From the IMG/VR virus record IMGVR_UViG_3300038417_000475, positions 1 through 64,000 of that record: 64,000 nt of DNA, one strand, 5' to 3'. This stretch comes from a virus. Position 1 is the stretch's first letter; each line of letters opens with the position of its first letter. A program made the position numbers and the translations under genes. The notes under the pieces are model-generated. The model was not told the DNA's origin and did no database searches. It was given only the letters and a program-made list of their open reading frames with translations. Positions 23,614-31,426 of this stretch are shown here, piece by piece.

Positions 23614-23874
23614 ATGACACTGGTACAACTGCTGGACAAAGCCAACGAAGGGTATGATGACCATTTCCTGTCCGAGTTCTACAACAGGAAGACCGGCAAA
23701 TTCAAGCCGAGGGCCAAGGGGGATGGGCTGGCCCGCTTCATCGTTCTGGAGATCATGCAGACCTTTGACGAGAAGGCTAAGGATGCGGACCAGCTACAGG
23801 AAGCACTCAAGCTGATGGAGAACGCCAGGGATGATGTCCAGAGGGTAATTCAGGCCCTGGAACAATATACGTGA
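23614..23874 (+). CDS. Small helical protein, 86 aa
   Basis: GAAGGGGGTGA upstream. MTLVQLLDKANEGYDDHFLS, then a helix-rich, acidic end (AKDADQLQEALKLMENARDD). Same layout is common for small phage proteins of unknown role near replication genes. Confidence 0.55.
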   Translation: MTLVQLLDKANEGYDDHFLSEFYNRKTGKFKPRAKGDGLARFIVLEIMQTFDEKAKDADQLQEALKLMENARDDVQRVIQALEQYT

Positions 23875-23886
23875 AGGGGTGACGTG

Positions 23887-24033
23887 ATGATTTATCATTA
23901 TGAGCACCGCTATCCAAAAGAGATGAAGATGGTGCCTGGTTCAAAGAACAGAGTACAAGTGAATATCAAAGGGGAGAAGCGTGAGCAGTGCCTGCATTGC
24001 GGTAGCTTAAGATCATGTGAACATGATCTATGA
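23887..24033 (+). CDS. Small protein, 48 aa, zinc knuckle
   Basis: ATG 23887, with AAGGGGTGACG upstream, MIYHYEHRYPKEMKM, then CLHCGSLRSCEHDL at the end, a CxxC...C...H site. Closely spaced with neighbours on both sides. Confidence 0.5.
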   Translation: MIYHYEHRYPKEMKMVPGSKNRVQVNIKGEKREQCLHCGSLRSCEHDL

Positions 24034-24044
24034 GGGGTGAGTAC

Positions 24045-24140
24045 ATGATGGAATTATTTTGTGACGGATGTGGAGAGAAAATTGAGCAGGGGCAGGCGGT
24101 TGCCCGACATCTGGCCATATTCCGGCGCGCTTCAGTGTAG
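24045..24140 (+). CDS. Small ORF, 31 aa, half zinc ribbon
   Basis: MMELFCDGCGEKIEQGQAVA, then a basic end. GAGGGGTGAGTAC precedes the ATG. The CxxC with Gly-Glu looks like the first half of a zinc ribbon whose second half is missing, perhaps a truncated gene. Confidence 0.4.
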   Translation: MMELFCDGCGEKIEQGQAVARHLAIFRRASV

Positions 24141-24153
24141 TCCCCCCCTCGTC

Positions 24154-24200
24154 AAATTATGTCAACTTTGTCTCAGCGATCAGTAATATAGGGAGATTTT
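24154..24200 (+). promoter_or_regulatory. Promoter-like box, copy 3
   Basis: AATTATGTCAACTTTGT, CTCAGCGATCAGTAATATAG, GGAGATTTTCC. It differs from copy 2 at only a few spacer positions. A second AGCAGTAATATCG lies about 30 bases later. Drives the beta-clamp unit. Confidence 0.6.
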
Positions 24201-24405
24201 CCTCTCCAGTATATGACTAGCAGTAATATCGCAGAGGTGAGCAGGGCTGGTATAAAGCCTTCACCCCTTCGGAAAGCCCCATCCAGAGAAAATCCTCGTC
24301 TCAGCTGGCCTCCACTCGACCATCTGAAATAACCGAGGTCTCGTGGATGGGGCTAACTGGGTTGTAAGGGTCTTCAGATAACAGAATCAAAATTTTGGAA
24401 AGGAG
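24200..24405 (+). ncRNA. Structured leader of the beta-clamp operon
   Basis: About 220 gene-free bases between box 3 and ATG 24418. AGCCCCATCC (24275-24284) pairs with GGATGGGGCT (24345-24354), and GGAGA...TCTCC forms a small 5' hairpin. An RBS (AAAGGAGCG) follows near 24400. Less convincing than the box-2 leader but similarly placed. Confidence 0.45.
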
Positions 24406-24417
24406 CGTGAAAGACAG

Positions 24418-25665
24418 ATGAAGGCAACCCTGAAAACTGCTGACCTGTTGGGCGTGCTCAACAGAGTCAAGCCCTGCTTAGGGAAACGGGAACCCTATGC
24501 AGCGTACCACCTGGCCACCGCTGACGGTGTAGTGCTGGTCATCGGCAACGGCGGCGATTCTGCCCTGATGGGTAAGATCAAGGCAACCATAACCAGCAAG
24601 GGTGAGACCACCCTGCCTCCGGGAGCAGTGGAGTTCCTGAAGGCACAAGCCTCTGCCACTGTGACCGTCTCCACCGTACACAAGACGGAAGAGAAGAAGG
24701 TCATGGGCCAGGGGCATTGGGAGAATGGTCACTACGTGCAGGGAGAAGAGGCGCTTCAGACAGTCCACACCTGGAAAGTGAATCTGGAAGCCGGCAACTC
24801 CCGCATCTCCTACCCTGCGGCAGATCCCAAGGATATCCCGGAGCTGCCCATGCCCCTCAAGACGCTGCCCAAGCTGGAGCAGCCTCTAGTGCTGAAGGAC
24901 TTCGGCGCTGCGCTCTCTGAGGTGTCCTATGCCGTAGCAGCCAAGAATGACTCACGGCCTATCCTGACCTGCGTTGCTATGGCGCCTGATGCCAAGGGTG
25001 TGGCTCTGATAGCCAGCGATGGATTCCGTCTGGCCAAGACATCCATCAAGGGCAGTGTTCCCTCTACCTTTGCCGTCGACGGCGACCTGTTAGCTATCTT
25101 GCAGAAGTTCGGGAAGACCAAGTTCTCCTGCAAGAAGGTCCAGATAGCTAAAGAGAGGGTACAGTGGGTGCTCGTCTTCGAGAGCGACGGCCTGACGGTA
25201 ATGACCTGCAATGCCGGCGACTTCCCTAAGTGGGAGAAGTTCATCCCCGAGCATACCCGCAGGGCGCTCCGGGTGGACAACCTTGAGTTCAAGGATGCCA
25301 TCAGGACAGCGATATCGGCTGTCGGCTCGCAGGGCACTATCCGCCTGATCGGAAAGGGCAAGACACTGAGAGTGATCGGCCTCTCCGACCAGACACAGGC
25401 AGAGGTCAAGATCCCGTCCAAGGGACGGATACAGCAGGCTTATCAGGCCAACCATCTGCTGGCTGTTCTCAGCAGAGTGGGAGAGAGGGTGGATATCCTC
25501 CATGACACGGAAGCCAAGGATGGGAAGCCGACTCCTGCCATTGTGCGGAGCAACGGCAGCACCCACCTGATGTGTGCCCGTGAGGTTGCGGAATGGACCA
25601 AGGCTGACGTCAAGGCAGAGGTTCAGGCTCCAGAGGTCGAGGATCTGGAAGAAGTTCCAGCCTAA
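24418..25665 (+). CDS. dnaN: DNA polymerase III beta-clamp-like protein
   Basis: 415 aa, near the usual 365-400 aa. The centre (SEVSYAVAAKNDSRPILT, then VALIASDGFRLAKTSI) is the conserved middle domain of the bacterial sliding clamp, and AVLSRVGERVDILHD falls in the third domain. It should encircle DNA and tether a polymerase. Differences from chromosomal clamps: no clear canonical C-terminal VMPMR-type end; instead an acidic tail (VEDLEEVPA). No polymerase gene is in the window. Good RBS; follows the box 3 leader. Confidence 0.85.
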   Translation: MKATLKTADLLGVLNRVKPCLGKREPYAAYHLATADGVVLVIGNGGDSALMGKIKATITSKGETTLPPGAVEFLKAQASATVTVSTVHKTEEKKVMGQGHWENGHYVQGEEALQTVHTWKVNLEAGNSRISYPAADPKDIPELPMPLKTLPKLEQPLVLKDFGAALSEVSYAVAAKNDSRPILTCVAMAPDAKGVALIASDGFRLAKTSIKGSVPSTFAVDGDLLAILQKFGKTKFSCKKVQIAKERVQWVLVFESDGLTVMTCNAGDFPKWEKFIPEHTRRALRVDNLEFKDAIRTAISAVGSQGTIRLIGKGKTLRVIGLSDQTQAEVKIPSKGRIQQAYQANHLLAVLSRVGERVDILHDTEAKDGKPTPAIVRSNGSTHLMCAREVAEWTKADVKAEVQAPEVEDLEEVPA

Positions 25666-25703
25666 AGGTAGTTTAGTCAATAGGCTAAGGAAGGAGCATC
25701 ATC

Positions 25704-26087
25704 ATGATAAAGTGGGACCCTGTTCTAGTGATAGACAGATGCAATGAGGCTGAGGCGATACTGGCCGAAGCCCTCCCCATCATCCAGAGAGCAGCCGCGA
25801 AACTTGAGGAAGTGGGGCAGATCCAGGGCATGCCTCAGTACATCACGCAGCCGGTGGCCAATGCCAGGGCTTCGGTCGAGAACTGCGGGCGCAGGACCAA
25901 GCAGGACATCGAGATGGTTCGGAGTCATGTGCCCAAGAAGGAACTGGAGCGATGGCGCTTCAAGGGCAAGGCGACGAGTCTCGGCCTTAAGGTCGTGCCC
26001 GGCACCAAACCGTACCAATACCACCCTCCCCGGGATACCACACCAGGATTCGACGGAACACGGCAAACGTCCCTGGTCGGGCGATGA
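25704..26087 (+). CDS. Protein of 127 aa, unknown
   Basis: AAGGAAGGAGC precedes the ATG. Helical N-terminal 90 residues (RCNEAEAILAEALPIIQRAA), then a Pro-rich basic end. Just before it lies GTCAATAGGCTAAG (25675-25688), repeated exactly at 35662-35675. Coupled to the next gene by ATGA. Confidence 0.5.
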   Translation: MIKWDPVLVIDRCNEAEAILAEALPIIQRAAAKLEEVGQIQGMPQYITQPVANARASVENCGRRTKQDIEMVRSHVPKKELERWRFKGKATSLGLKVVPGTKPYQYHPPRDTTPGFDGTRQTSLVGR

Positions 26088-26404
26088 CCGCCCCGGTAGC
26101 GGAGATCAAGAACCTCAAAGCGTTTCCGAAGTTGCTCCATATGACCCATGGAGAGGACGGCGAGCGTGAGTGGTGGGACTGGCATAAGGACAGCAAAAAG
26201 GTAGTCATACAGCGCCGCATCAAGACCCCGAAGACCACTTGGACAGTGTACTTTCTCAATGGGGGAGAGATCGGCTGTCTATATGAAGACGATACGATGA
26301 AGAGGTCTGTCGGCGGTGAAGTTGAGACGTGTGTCTCTGCGTTGGCAGAGCTTGGCTTCAAGGTCGTTTTCCCTCAATCCCTGTTTGACAACGACAGGGA
26401 CTGA
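26084..26404 (+). CDS. Protein of 106 aa, unknown
   Basis: Beta-rich centre (KKVVIQRRIKTPKTTWTVYF) with a C-terminal helix; no known family. Last gene before promoter box 4. Confidence 0.5.
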   Translation: MTAPVAEIKNLKAFPKLLHMTHGEDGEREWWDWHKDSKKVVIQRRIKTPKTTWTVYFLNGGEIGCLYEDDTMKRSVGGEVETCVSALAELGFKVVFPQSLFDNDRD

Positions 26405-26413
26405 AACACGGTT

Positions 26414-26464
26414 GAATTATGTCAACCTAGGCTCAGCGATTAGTAATATAGAGGGTTTTCCTCT
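26414..26464 (+). promoter_or_regulatory. Promoter-like box, copy 4
   Basis: AATTATGTCAACCTAGG, CTCAGCGATTAGTAATATAG, then a small hairpin AGAGG-GTTTT-CCTCT (26450-26464) ending just before the RBS. Shortest leader of the four copies; drives the Walker ATPase and DUF932 genes. Confidence 0.6.
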
Positions 26465-26479
26465 GTGGAAAGGAGCTTA

Positions 26480-27319
26480 GTGAGTCCAGAGTTTGTAAAG
26501 AAACTCGCTCAGTGGCGCAACCGGCACAAAGAGAGATGGGCCAAGGCTCTGCTTTCTTCTCCGATTCAGACCACCATGAGAAGGATAGTCCGCCCCGAAG
26601 GCGTACTCCTCATCATGGGCAGCCGGAGATCGGGGAAGACCGGCCTGGCCATGGAGATCATGGACGATTTCCACGACCGCAAGAATATCCCTGGTGCGGT
26701 GTGCTATCCGCAGGAGCATAAGAAGCTGAAGAAGCTCCTGCCCCGGTGGGTCAAGGTGGTAACAAGGCTCAAAGACCTGCCTCCCAACTCGATCTGCGTT
26801 GTGGACGAGGCCTCACAGGTAGCCCATGCCAGACGGACTTCCAGCGGAGCTGCGGTTGATCTGGATGCGCTGGTGGCGATCTCCGAGCAGAAGCACCAGT
26901 TGATCATCTTCATCACCCACCATTCCAGGAAGTTCGACATCAACGATGTCCACGGTTCCGACATGATCATCTGGAAGATGCCAACGCTGGCCGATACCAT
27001 GTGGGAGAGGGAAGAGCTACAGATGTATGTGCTGCGGGCCTGGGAATTTTTCGAGGCTCTGCCGCATGCCAGAGAGTCAGGGAAGTTCAGCCTGCAACAG
27101 CTTAAGGCCTGCTACGTCATGAACCTCAAGCGGATGGAGTTCTACACCTTCAAGAACGGACTCCCGAAGTGGTGGACGAATGAGCTGAGCACGGTCTTCA
27201 AGCTGTTCGAGGATCTGGACCCGAACGGAAAGGGGGCGGTCAAGGCCAAGGAAGTTGAAGCGAAGGTAGTCAAGCGGAAGAAGAAATCAAGGAAGAAGGA
27301 GGCCAAGAAGAAGCGATGA
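26480..27319 (+). CDS. Zot/HerA-like P-loop ATPase
   Basis: 279 aa from GTG 26480 (AAAGGAG 5 bases before). Walker A GSRRSGKTGLAME, Walker B SICVVDEASQVAH and a following QKHQLIIFITHHSR that could be the sensor strand. Size and spacing resemble Zot-like or HerA/FtsK-type DNA motors used for packaging, conjugation or secretion; which one is not decided by the sequence. The C-terminus is very Lys-rich. The stop overlaps the DUF932 gene by 4 bases. Confidence 0.65.
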   Translation: MSPEFVKKLAQWRNRHKERWAKALLSSPIQTTMRRIVRPEGVLLIMGSRRSGKTGLAMEIMDDFHDRKNIPGAVCYPQEHKKLKKLLPRWVKVVTRLKDLPPNSICVVDEASQVAHARRTSSGAAVDLDALVAISEQKHQLIIFITHHSRKFDINDVHGSDMIIWKMPTLADTMWEREELQMYVLRAWEFFEALPHARESGKFSLQQLKACYVMNLKRMEFYTFKNGLPKWWTNELSTVFKLFEDLDPNGKGAVKAKEVEAKVVKRKKKSRKKEAKKKR

Positions 27320-28296
27320 CCAAAGAAGAAGTAATGCAAAGCATCGGGAGAGTCGCCGACCTGAAGCCCCGGGTAGTGGACTCGGCCACTCCGAGGGTTG
27401 TCATGATCGGAACGGAGCAGCTTGCCATCAAGCCGTCCTCCGGCTCGAAGTCAATCCCGCTCTCAAATGCGGGCTCTGATAGCCTGATGCACCTCGTGGG
27501 GATGTCCAACAAGATGCGCAAGGATCTCAGTGGTGGGACATTCCTCAAGGCAGCCAGTGAGCTGCTCGCCGCCCAGGGCCAGTTTGTTGTCCTGACAAAG
27601 GATGACATAGGCCATGATTTTGTGGGCGGGAAACACTACCACGCAGTTGACCCGGAGAGGGCGCTGCGCACTATGGAAAGCCTGGAGATCACGAATTACC
27701 ACCGTTGCTATCCGCTGGCAGAGAAACGGGCAGTGGTGATCGAAGCTGTCGGGCCGAGGATAGAGAGCGTGGTGGTCGGAGACAGGGTTCAGGCTGGCGT
27801 TCAAGTCTCTTTCAGCCCCTTTGGGGTTATTGCGCCGGCTGTCTCGTCCTTCAGCCTGCGGCTGGTCTGCACCAACGGTGCCGCAATCCAGGAAATTGAA
27901 GACACGTTCAAGGATACCGGCGGCAGCCGCGATGCGAACGGGTTTTGGGACTGGTTCAGGAAGAACGTCAAGACGGCCTATAATGAGATCGGCCCTATGA
28001 CGGAAAGATTCAAGGGGATGCGAGATCACCGGATTACTCCGAAGGACAGGGCCGGTGCCATCGAGGGGATCATCCGGCAGGGACACCTTGAGGAACTGTC
28101 TGAGGCTATCCACGCCCGGGCTCTGCAGGAGCCGCCCCACAATGCCTGGGATCTGTTGAATCTGGTCACCTGGGCTGGCACCCATGCTTCAGGGGGTGAC
28201 TATCAGCTGGTCCGCAGGGCGAACAAGGCAGCGACAACGTTCTCCACAAACGTCAGTGTTCACAGGGTCTGCCCTCTGTGCAACTCACAGAACTAG
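27316..28296 (+). CDS. DUF932 phage/plasmid-like protein
   Basis: 326 aa. HYHAVDPERALRTMESL, VVVGDRVQAGVQVSFSPFG and FSLRLVCTNGAAIQE are the DUF932/TIGR03299 hallmarks, found on phages and plasmids and sometimes linked to replication or recombination. It ends with a CPLCNSQN half-knuckle. Start overlaps the ATPase stop. Co-transcribed from box 4. Confidence 0.75.
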   Translation: MTKEEVMQSIGRVADLKPRVVDSATPRVVMIGTEQLAIKPSSGSKSIPLSNAGSDSLMHLVGMSNKMRKDLSGGTFLKAASELLAAQGQFVVLTKDDIGHDFVGGKHYHAVDPERALRTMESLEITNYHRCYPLAEKRAVVIEAVGPRIESVVVGDRVQAGVQVSFSPFGVIAPAVSSFSLRLVCTNGAAIQEIEDTFKDTGGSRDANGFWDWFRKNVKTAYNEIGPMTERFKGMRDHRITPKDRAGAIEGIIRQGHLEELSEAIHARALQEPPHNAWDLLNLVTWAGTHASGGDYQLVRRANKAATTFSTNVSVHRVCPLCNSQN

Positions 28297-28520
28297 CTCA
28301 TACAGTCTGGGCCATTCAGAGAATGACTCAGACGTATGGCCTGGTCGCCAGGGCCGAGTGCGGTAGACCGATATTCGCGCGTGGGCATGACCGTCCGGCC
28401 CTGACGCCTGGTCGCTGGCTGTGTGTGCGAGGTGTAAGAAGATGAGTCTCCTTACGGAACAGCTTGACTCCTTCAGGGCTTAAAGCTCTGACAAAGCATA
28501 GGCCTTGGTCACAGCCAGCC
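28297..28520 (+). ncRNA. Structured intergenic RNA, about 220 nt
   Basis: No gene fits. Helices include GGCCAT/ATGGCC near 28313-28345, CCTGG-TCG-CCAGG just after, TCAGGGCTT/AAGCTCTGA near 28475, and a long-range GGCTGTG/CACAGCC closing about 28415-28515. It could be a 3' element of the DUF932 unit or a leader of the next genes. Confidence 0.45.
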
Positions 28521-28534
28521 GAAAGAGAGGACGA

Positions 28535-28756
28535 ATGATCATCAGAATAGGTAAGTTCTTCCTGACTTGTCATCTCTGGTGGAGTGCCTGGTGTCTAGGA
28601 GGGGCAATCTATTCACTCGTGGTGAGAGACCACGTATGGGTAGGCATCTTTGGGGGGATGGGGCTCTACTTTGCCATTGTGAATTTGTTAAAGGTAGGCT
28701 CAAAACGAGGAGGAAAGAAGGATGAGGAGAAAGAAAGAGATCAAAGAGGCCCTTAA
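28535..28756 (+). CDS. Small membrane protein
   Basis: 73 aa from ATG 28535 (AGAGAGGACG upstream). Two hydrophobic segments, KFFLTCHLWWSAWCLGGAIY and VGIFGGMGLYFAIVNLL, then a Lys/Glu-rich cytoplasmic tail. Size would suit a small holin or antiholin but nothing nearby supports that. Confidence 0.55.
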   Translation: MIIRIGKFFLTCHLWWSAWCLGGAIYSLVVRDHVWVGIFGGMGLYFAIVNLLKVGSKRGGKKDEEKERDQRGP

Positions 28757-29180
28757 GCAGATAGCTGCGCTGGATGATGAGTGCCCGGAGAAAGCAAGGC
28801 ATCAAGAGGGCCGGCTGTGCTTTGAACCCGGTCATGCTCAGAATAACAAATGGAGAGCTGTACTGCTATGGGTGCTTGGTAATCATCCGGCACCGTGGGG
28901 CGGTGGCGATGATCCAAACCCGCTGGCCACTCCGGGTGAGACTTACACCAGGTGGGATATCTCCCGCTTGGGAGCCGGCCTGGCACACGTCAGGTATGAG
29001 ACCAACGACGATAACGATGACGGTGTCCCGGATCCAGGCCTGACCGTTTGGGAGCAGAATCTTACTCTGAAGACAGCCCTGGAGCTCTGTGGCCACAAGT
29101 CCCACACTGGCGCCTATGGGCAGCCGGTGGATGTCTATATCGATGGAGAGAAGCTCCTTACCTTCTCGTCAGGTGAGTAG
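28722..29180 (+). CDS. Protein of 152 aa, start uncertain
   Basis: The C-terminal two thirds (TYTRWDISRLGAGLAHVRYE, then ALELCGHKSHTGAYG) look like a folded domain. The first 34 bases overlap the membrane protein gene; ATG 28722 has GGAAAGAAGG upstream. Another frame (ATG 28774) overlaps the middle, so the N-terminus is not settled. No family recognised. Confidence 0.5.
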   Translation: MRRKKEIKEALKQIAALDDECPEKARHQEGRLCFEPGHAQNNKWRAVLLWVLGNHPAPWGGGDDPNPLATPGETYTRWDISRLGAGLAHVRYETNDDNDDGVPDPGLTVWEQNLTLKTALELCGHKSHTGAYGQPVDVYIDGEKLLTFSSGE

Positions 29181-29181
29181 G

Positions 29182-29442
29182 ATGCGCCGCAAGCTCTACT
29201 TCACCCAGGTATTGGATGTGCAGACCGCTTGGGGACCAGCCCGCCATCTTGTGGTCGGGCGTTATGACGGCAAGCCCGGTATCTCCTGGGATGTTCTACA
29301 GGCTTTGAAGAATGAAATGCTTGGGCCTGATGCCTGCGCCGTGGAGTTTTTTCCTCCAGCGCATAAGGTCGTCGATGAAGTGAATAGACGGCACTTGTGG
29401 GAAGTGCCCAAGGATTTGGAGCTTCCCATGAGTCCGAGATAA
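29182..29442 (+). CDS. Phage protein of DUF7694-like type
   Basis: 86 aa from ATG 29182 (AGGTGAGTAGG). WDVLQALKNEMLGPDACAV followed by EFFPP and NRRHLWEVP is a layout I recognise from many short phage proteins of unknown function. The longer upstream frame overlaps the previous gene. Confidence 0.55.
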   Translation: MRRKLYFTQVLDVQTAWGPARHLVVGRYDGKPGISWDVLQALKNEMLGPDACAVEFFPPAHKVVDEVNRRHLWEVPKDLELPMSPR

Positions 29443-29452
29443 GGAGGAGCAT

Positions 29453-30109
29453 TTGCCGAAGGATTTGACGGAGAGAGCAACAGAAGCTACAGAGGCGGCC
29501 AAGGAGCAATTCTGGGCGTTGATCGCTCGAGGTTTCCGGAAGCCAAGACGGGAGACGTTGATCCTCTCTCAGCTATCAGGTTCGATGACGGTCTCGGATG
29601 CCGTCCGCGAATGGGTGCTGAACAACGTACCCGGGGCCAGCATCCAGCCGGCGCATCCGGAGTCCGAACCCATCCGCTGCCCGCAGTGCAGGGCTGACAA
29701 ACAAGGTATGAAGAAAGAACCGCAGGTCATGACGTTCATCTACAAGGATTACCCGCAGAACAGCTTTGTGGCTCTGCTGGTCAGCCAGGGGCCCAAGAAT
29801 TTTACTCTCAGGCTCAAGAGCATGTCTGAAGGTGGAGGCTGGCGGGAGGGTACCTGGCAAACCGAGAAAGTGAAATACATCCTCATCACCGGCGATCGCC
29901 AGGATCTCGTCGACATGGTGAAAAAGGCCAGGGCCGACCATGAGGCAGCCCATGAGAAACGCAGCAGGGACAGGCAAGAGGCGATACACGATTTTGAGTG
30001 CCAGTGGGACAAGGACCATCCCTACCCGCCATCCCTGGATATCCCGGGCCTTATCGCTCCCTATCTCCTAGTCCCTGGAAAGGCGGTGAATCATGATGGA
30101 AAAGCCTAA
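29453..30109 (+). CDS. Protein of 218 aa, unknown
   Basis: TTG start with AAGGAGGAGC upstream. An N-terminal helix, a single knuckle CPQCRADKQG, a beta-rich middle (VMTFIYKDYPQNSFVALLV) and a charged helix. It overlaps the next gene by 17 bases. Function unknown. Confidence 0.5.
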   Translation: MPKDLTERATEATEAAKEQFWALIARGFRKPRRETLILSQLSGSMTVSDAVREWVLNNVPGASIQPAHPESEPIRCPQCRADKQGMKKEPQVMTFIYKDYPQNSFVALLVSQGPKNFTLRLKSMSEGGGWREGTWQTEKVKYILITGDRQDLVDMVKKARADHEAAHEKRSRDRQEAIHDFECQWDKDHPYPPSLDIPGLIAPYLLVPGKAVNHDGKA

Positions 30110-30458
30110 GGAAGAGAGATTCATCATCCACATGGTTATCATGAAAGAGCCCACGGTGCAGGTGCACAGCCACGGCATGGAGAAGGTCGGCCAGCCCAAT
30201 TTCGTTATCATCGTCCCCTCTGTCATGGGCCGGTCGGCGGCTGAGATGCTGGGCGAACTCTGCCTTCAGGTGCTCGATAAGGGTGAGAGGTTTGAAATTA
30301 ATCAGGTCTGCGACCATCCCTACTGGGGCTATTGGACCTTCGATGAAGCCGACCCGGAGCTGGTGAAGGCGGAAGGCGGGCACAAGCTCTGGAAGATTGT
30401 TCCTCTCCCCATCCCTGAGTGTGCTTGCCCCGAATGTCTACGGAAGAGGAGGAACTGA
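30093..30458 (+). CDS. DUF4262-like protein
   Basis: 121 aa. The core HSHGMEKVGQPNFVIIVPS, then AEMLGELCLQVLDKGERFE matches the early part of DUF4262 (a family of unknown role). The end CACPECLRKRRN adds a knuckle. Stop overlaps the next ATG (TGATG). Confidence 0.6.
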   Translation: MMEKPKEERFIIHMVIMKEPTVQVHSHGMEKVGQPNFVIIVPSVMGRSAAEMLGELCLQVLDKGERFEINQVCDHPYWGYWTFDEADPELVKAEGGHKLWKIVPLPIPECACPECLRKRRN

Positions 30459-30766
30459 TGGCCACAGAGATTCGCAGTAATGGCAGTCATTGGGCTGGAG
30501 AGGCCCCAGATACCATTGAGCAACTATTAGAGTGCCTCAGCAACCATGCCCTTGATAGGGTATTTGAGCAATGCGGCAATTTCTACGAGGTAGAGGGCGG
30601 CGGAAGTGTCCGATTCTTTGGCAACTTCCGGGATGTCTCCCATGTCTTCAACATAACATCGGATGATCCAGAGGTTACGAGGAAACTCATCAAGGCTATT
30701 GACCTCAACAGACAACGACCGGACTATAAGAGCCAACCAAAACCGAAGGCTGGCAAGGTACCATGA
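30458..30766 (+). CDS. Protein of 102 aa, unknown
   Basis: AGGAGGAACTG before ATG 30458. SGGG-type beta unit (GNFYEVEGGGSVRFFGNF) in the middle; C-terminus basic and Pro-rich. No family recognised. Coupled to the next gene by ATGA. Confidence 0.5.
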   Translation: MATEIRSNGSHWAGEAPDTIEQLLECLSNHALDRVFEQCGNFYEVEGGGSVRFFGNFRDVSHVFNITSDDPEVTRKLIKAIDLNRQRPDYKSQPKPKAGKVP

Positions 30767-31065
30767 AGACTGCTCTCGACATTCCGGTTATTCTCGTGAT
30801 GCTCCTGCTGCATTTGATAACCAATGGGATGGAGATTCTAGAGACAAGGCTGAATAACCTCAGCTCGCGCCTGGCGCTCTGGCGGCTGAAAGCCAATGAC
30901 GCACTCGCAGACCTTGCCCTGGACCAGCACAAAGAGGATGTGGAGTACTGCAAATTTCTCCTGGAACACCGGAGAGAGAAGAAATTTCAGTGGGTGAATC
31001 TCTTAATACTTCTGGCAGGCCAACAGGCTGCCGGAGAGAAGGAGGCTACAGATGGCTTTGAGTGA
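30763..31065 (+). CDS. Small protein with N-terminal membrane helix
   Basis: 100 aa; MKTALDIPVILVMLLLHLIT is hydrophobic, followed by amphipathic helices (NNLSSRLALWRLKANDALAD). Probably anchored in the membrane by its N-terminus. Function unknown. Confidence 0.5.
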   Translation: MKTALDIPVILVMLLLHLITNGMEILETRLNNLSSRLALWRLKANDALADLALDQHKEDVEYCKFLLEHRREKKFQWVNLLILLAGQQAAGEKEATDGFE

Positions 31066-31246
31066 AGAAACCAAAGCAGGACTGACGAAGCTATTCACTG
31101 GCTTCGGTGAGAACATGGGAAAGGGGCTCTGGACCTCTCTCACGTATCTCCCCAAGACCAAGACAGTGTACCTTCAGACTGCCCCGGGCGGGAAGACGGA
31201 CTCCGTCGAGGTTATCGAGAGTGAGCCTCAATCGGGTGGCCACTGA
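31052..31246 (+). CDS. Small protein, 64 aa, unknown
   Basis: AGAAGGAGGC before ATG 31052. Ends IESEPQSGGH. Overlaps previous gene by 14 bases and shares its last base with the next ATG (TGATG). No motif. Confidence 0.45.
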   Translation: MALSEETKAGLTKLFTGFGENMGKGLWTSLTYLPKTKTVYLQTAPGGKTDSVEVIESEPQSGGH

Positions 31247-31413
31247 TGCCAAACAAGGGAAGTTGGCATAAAGGCAAATGTCAGAAATGTAGGGTGTCTT
31301 ATAACTGGACAGGCGGGCCCAGGTTGAAAGACGCCAGGTGCCCCAAGTGCGGTGGCAGCCTGTCATGGGTGTCATGGGATGAAGGTGGCCGTTGGGAAGT
31401 GCTCCATGCTTAG
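31246..31413 (+). CDS. Zinc-ribbon protein, 55 aa
   Basis: KGKCQKCRVSYNWTGGPRL, then ARCPKCGGSLSW: a textbook short zinc ribbon with CxxC...CxxC. ATG at 31246 follows the previous stop at once. Probably a nucleic-acid or protein adaptor. Confidence 0.6.
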   Translation: MPNKGSWHKGKCQKCRVSYNWTGGPRLKDARCPKCGGSLSWVSWDEGGRWEVLHA

Positions 31414-31426
31414 AAAGTGAGGAACA

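Noticed and set aside
23614-24140. Toxin-antitoxin pair among tiny genes
   Set aside because: Sizes would fit, but there are no toxin motifs and no antitoxin-type HTH.
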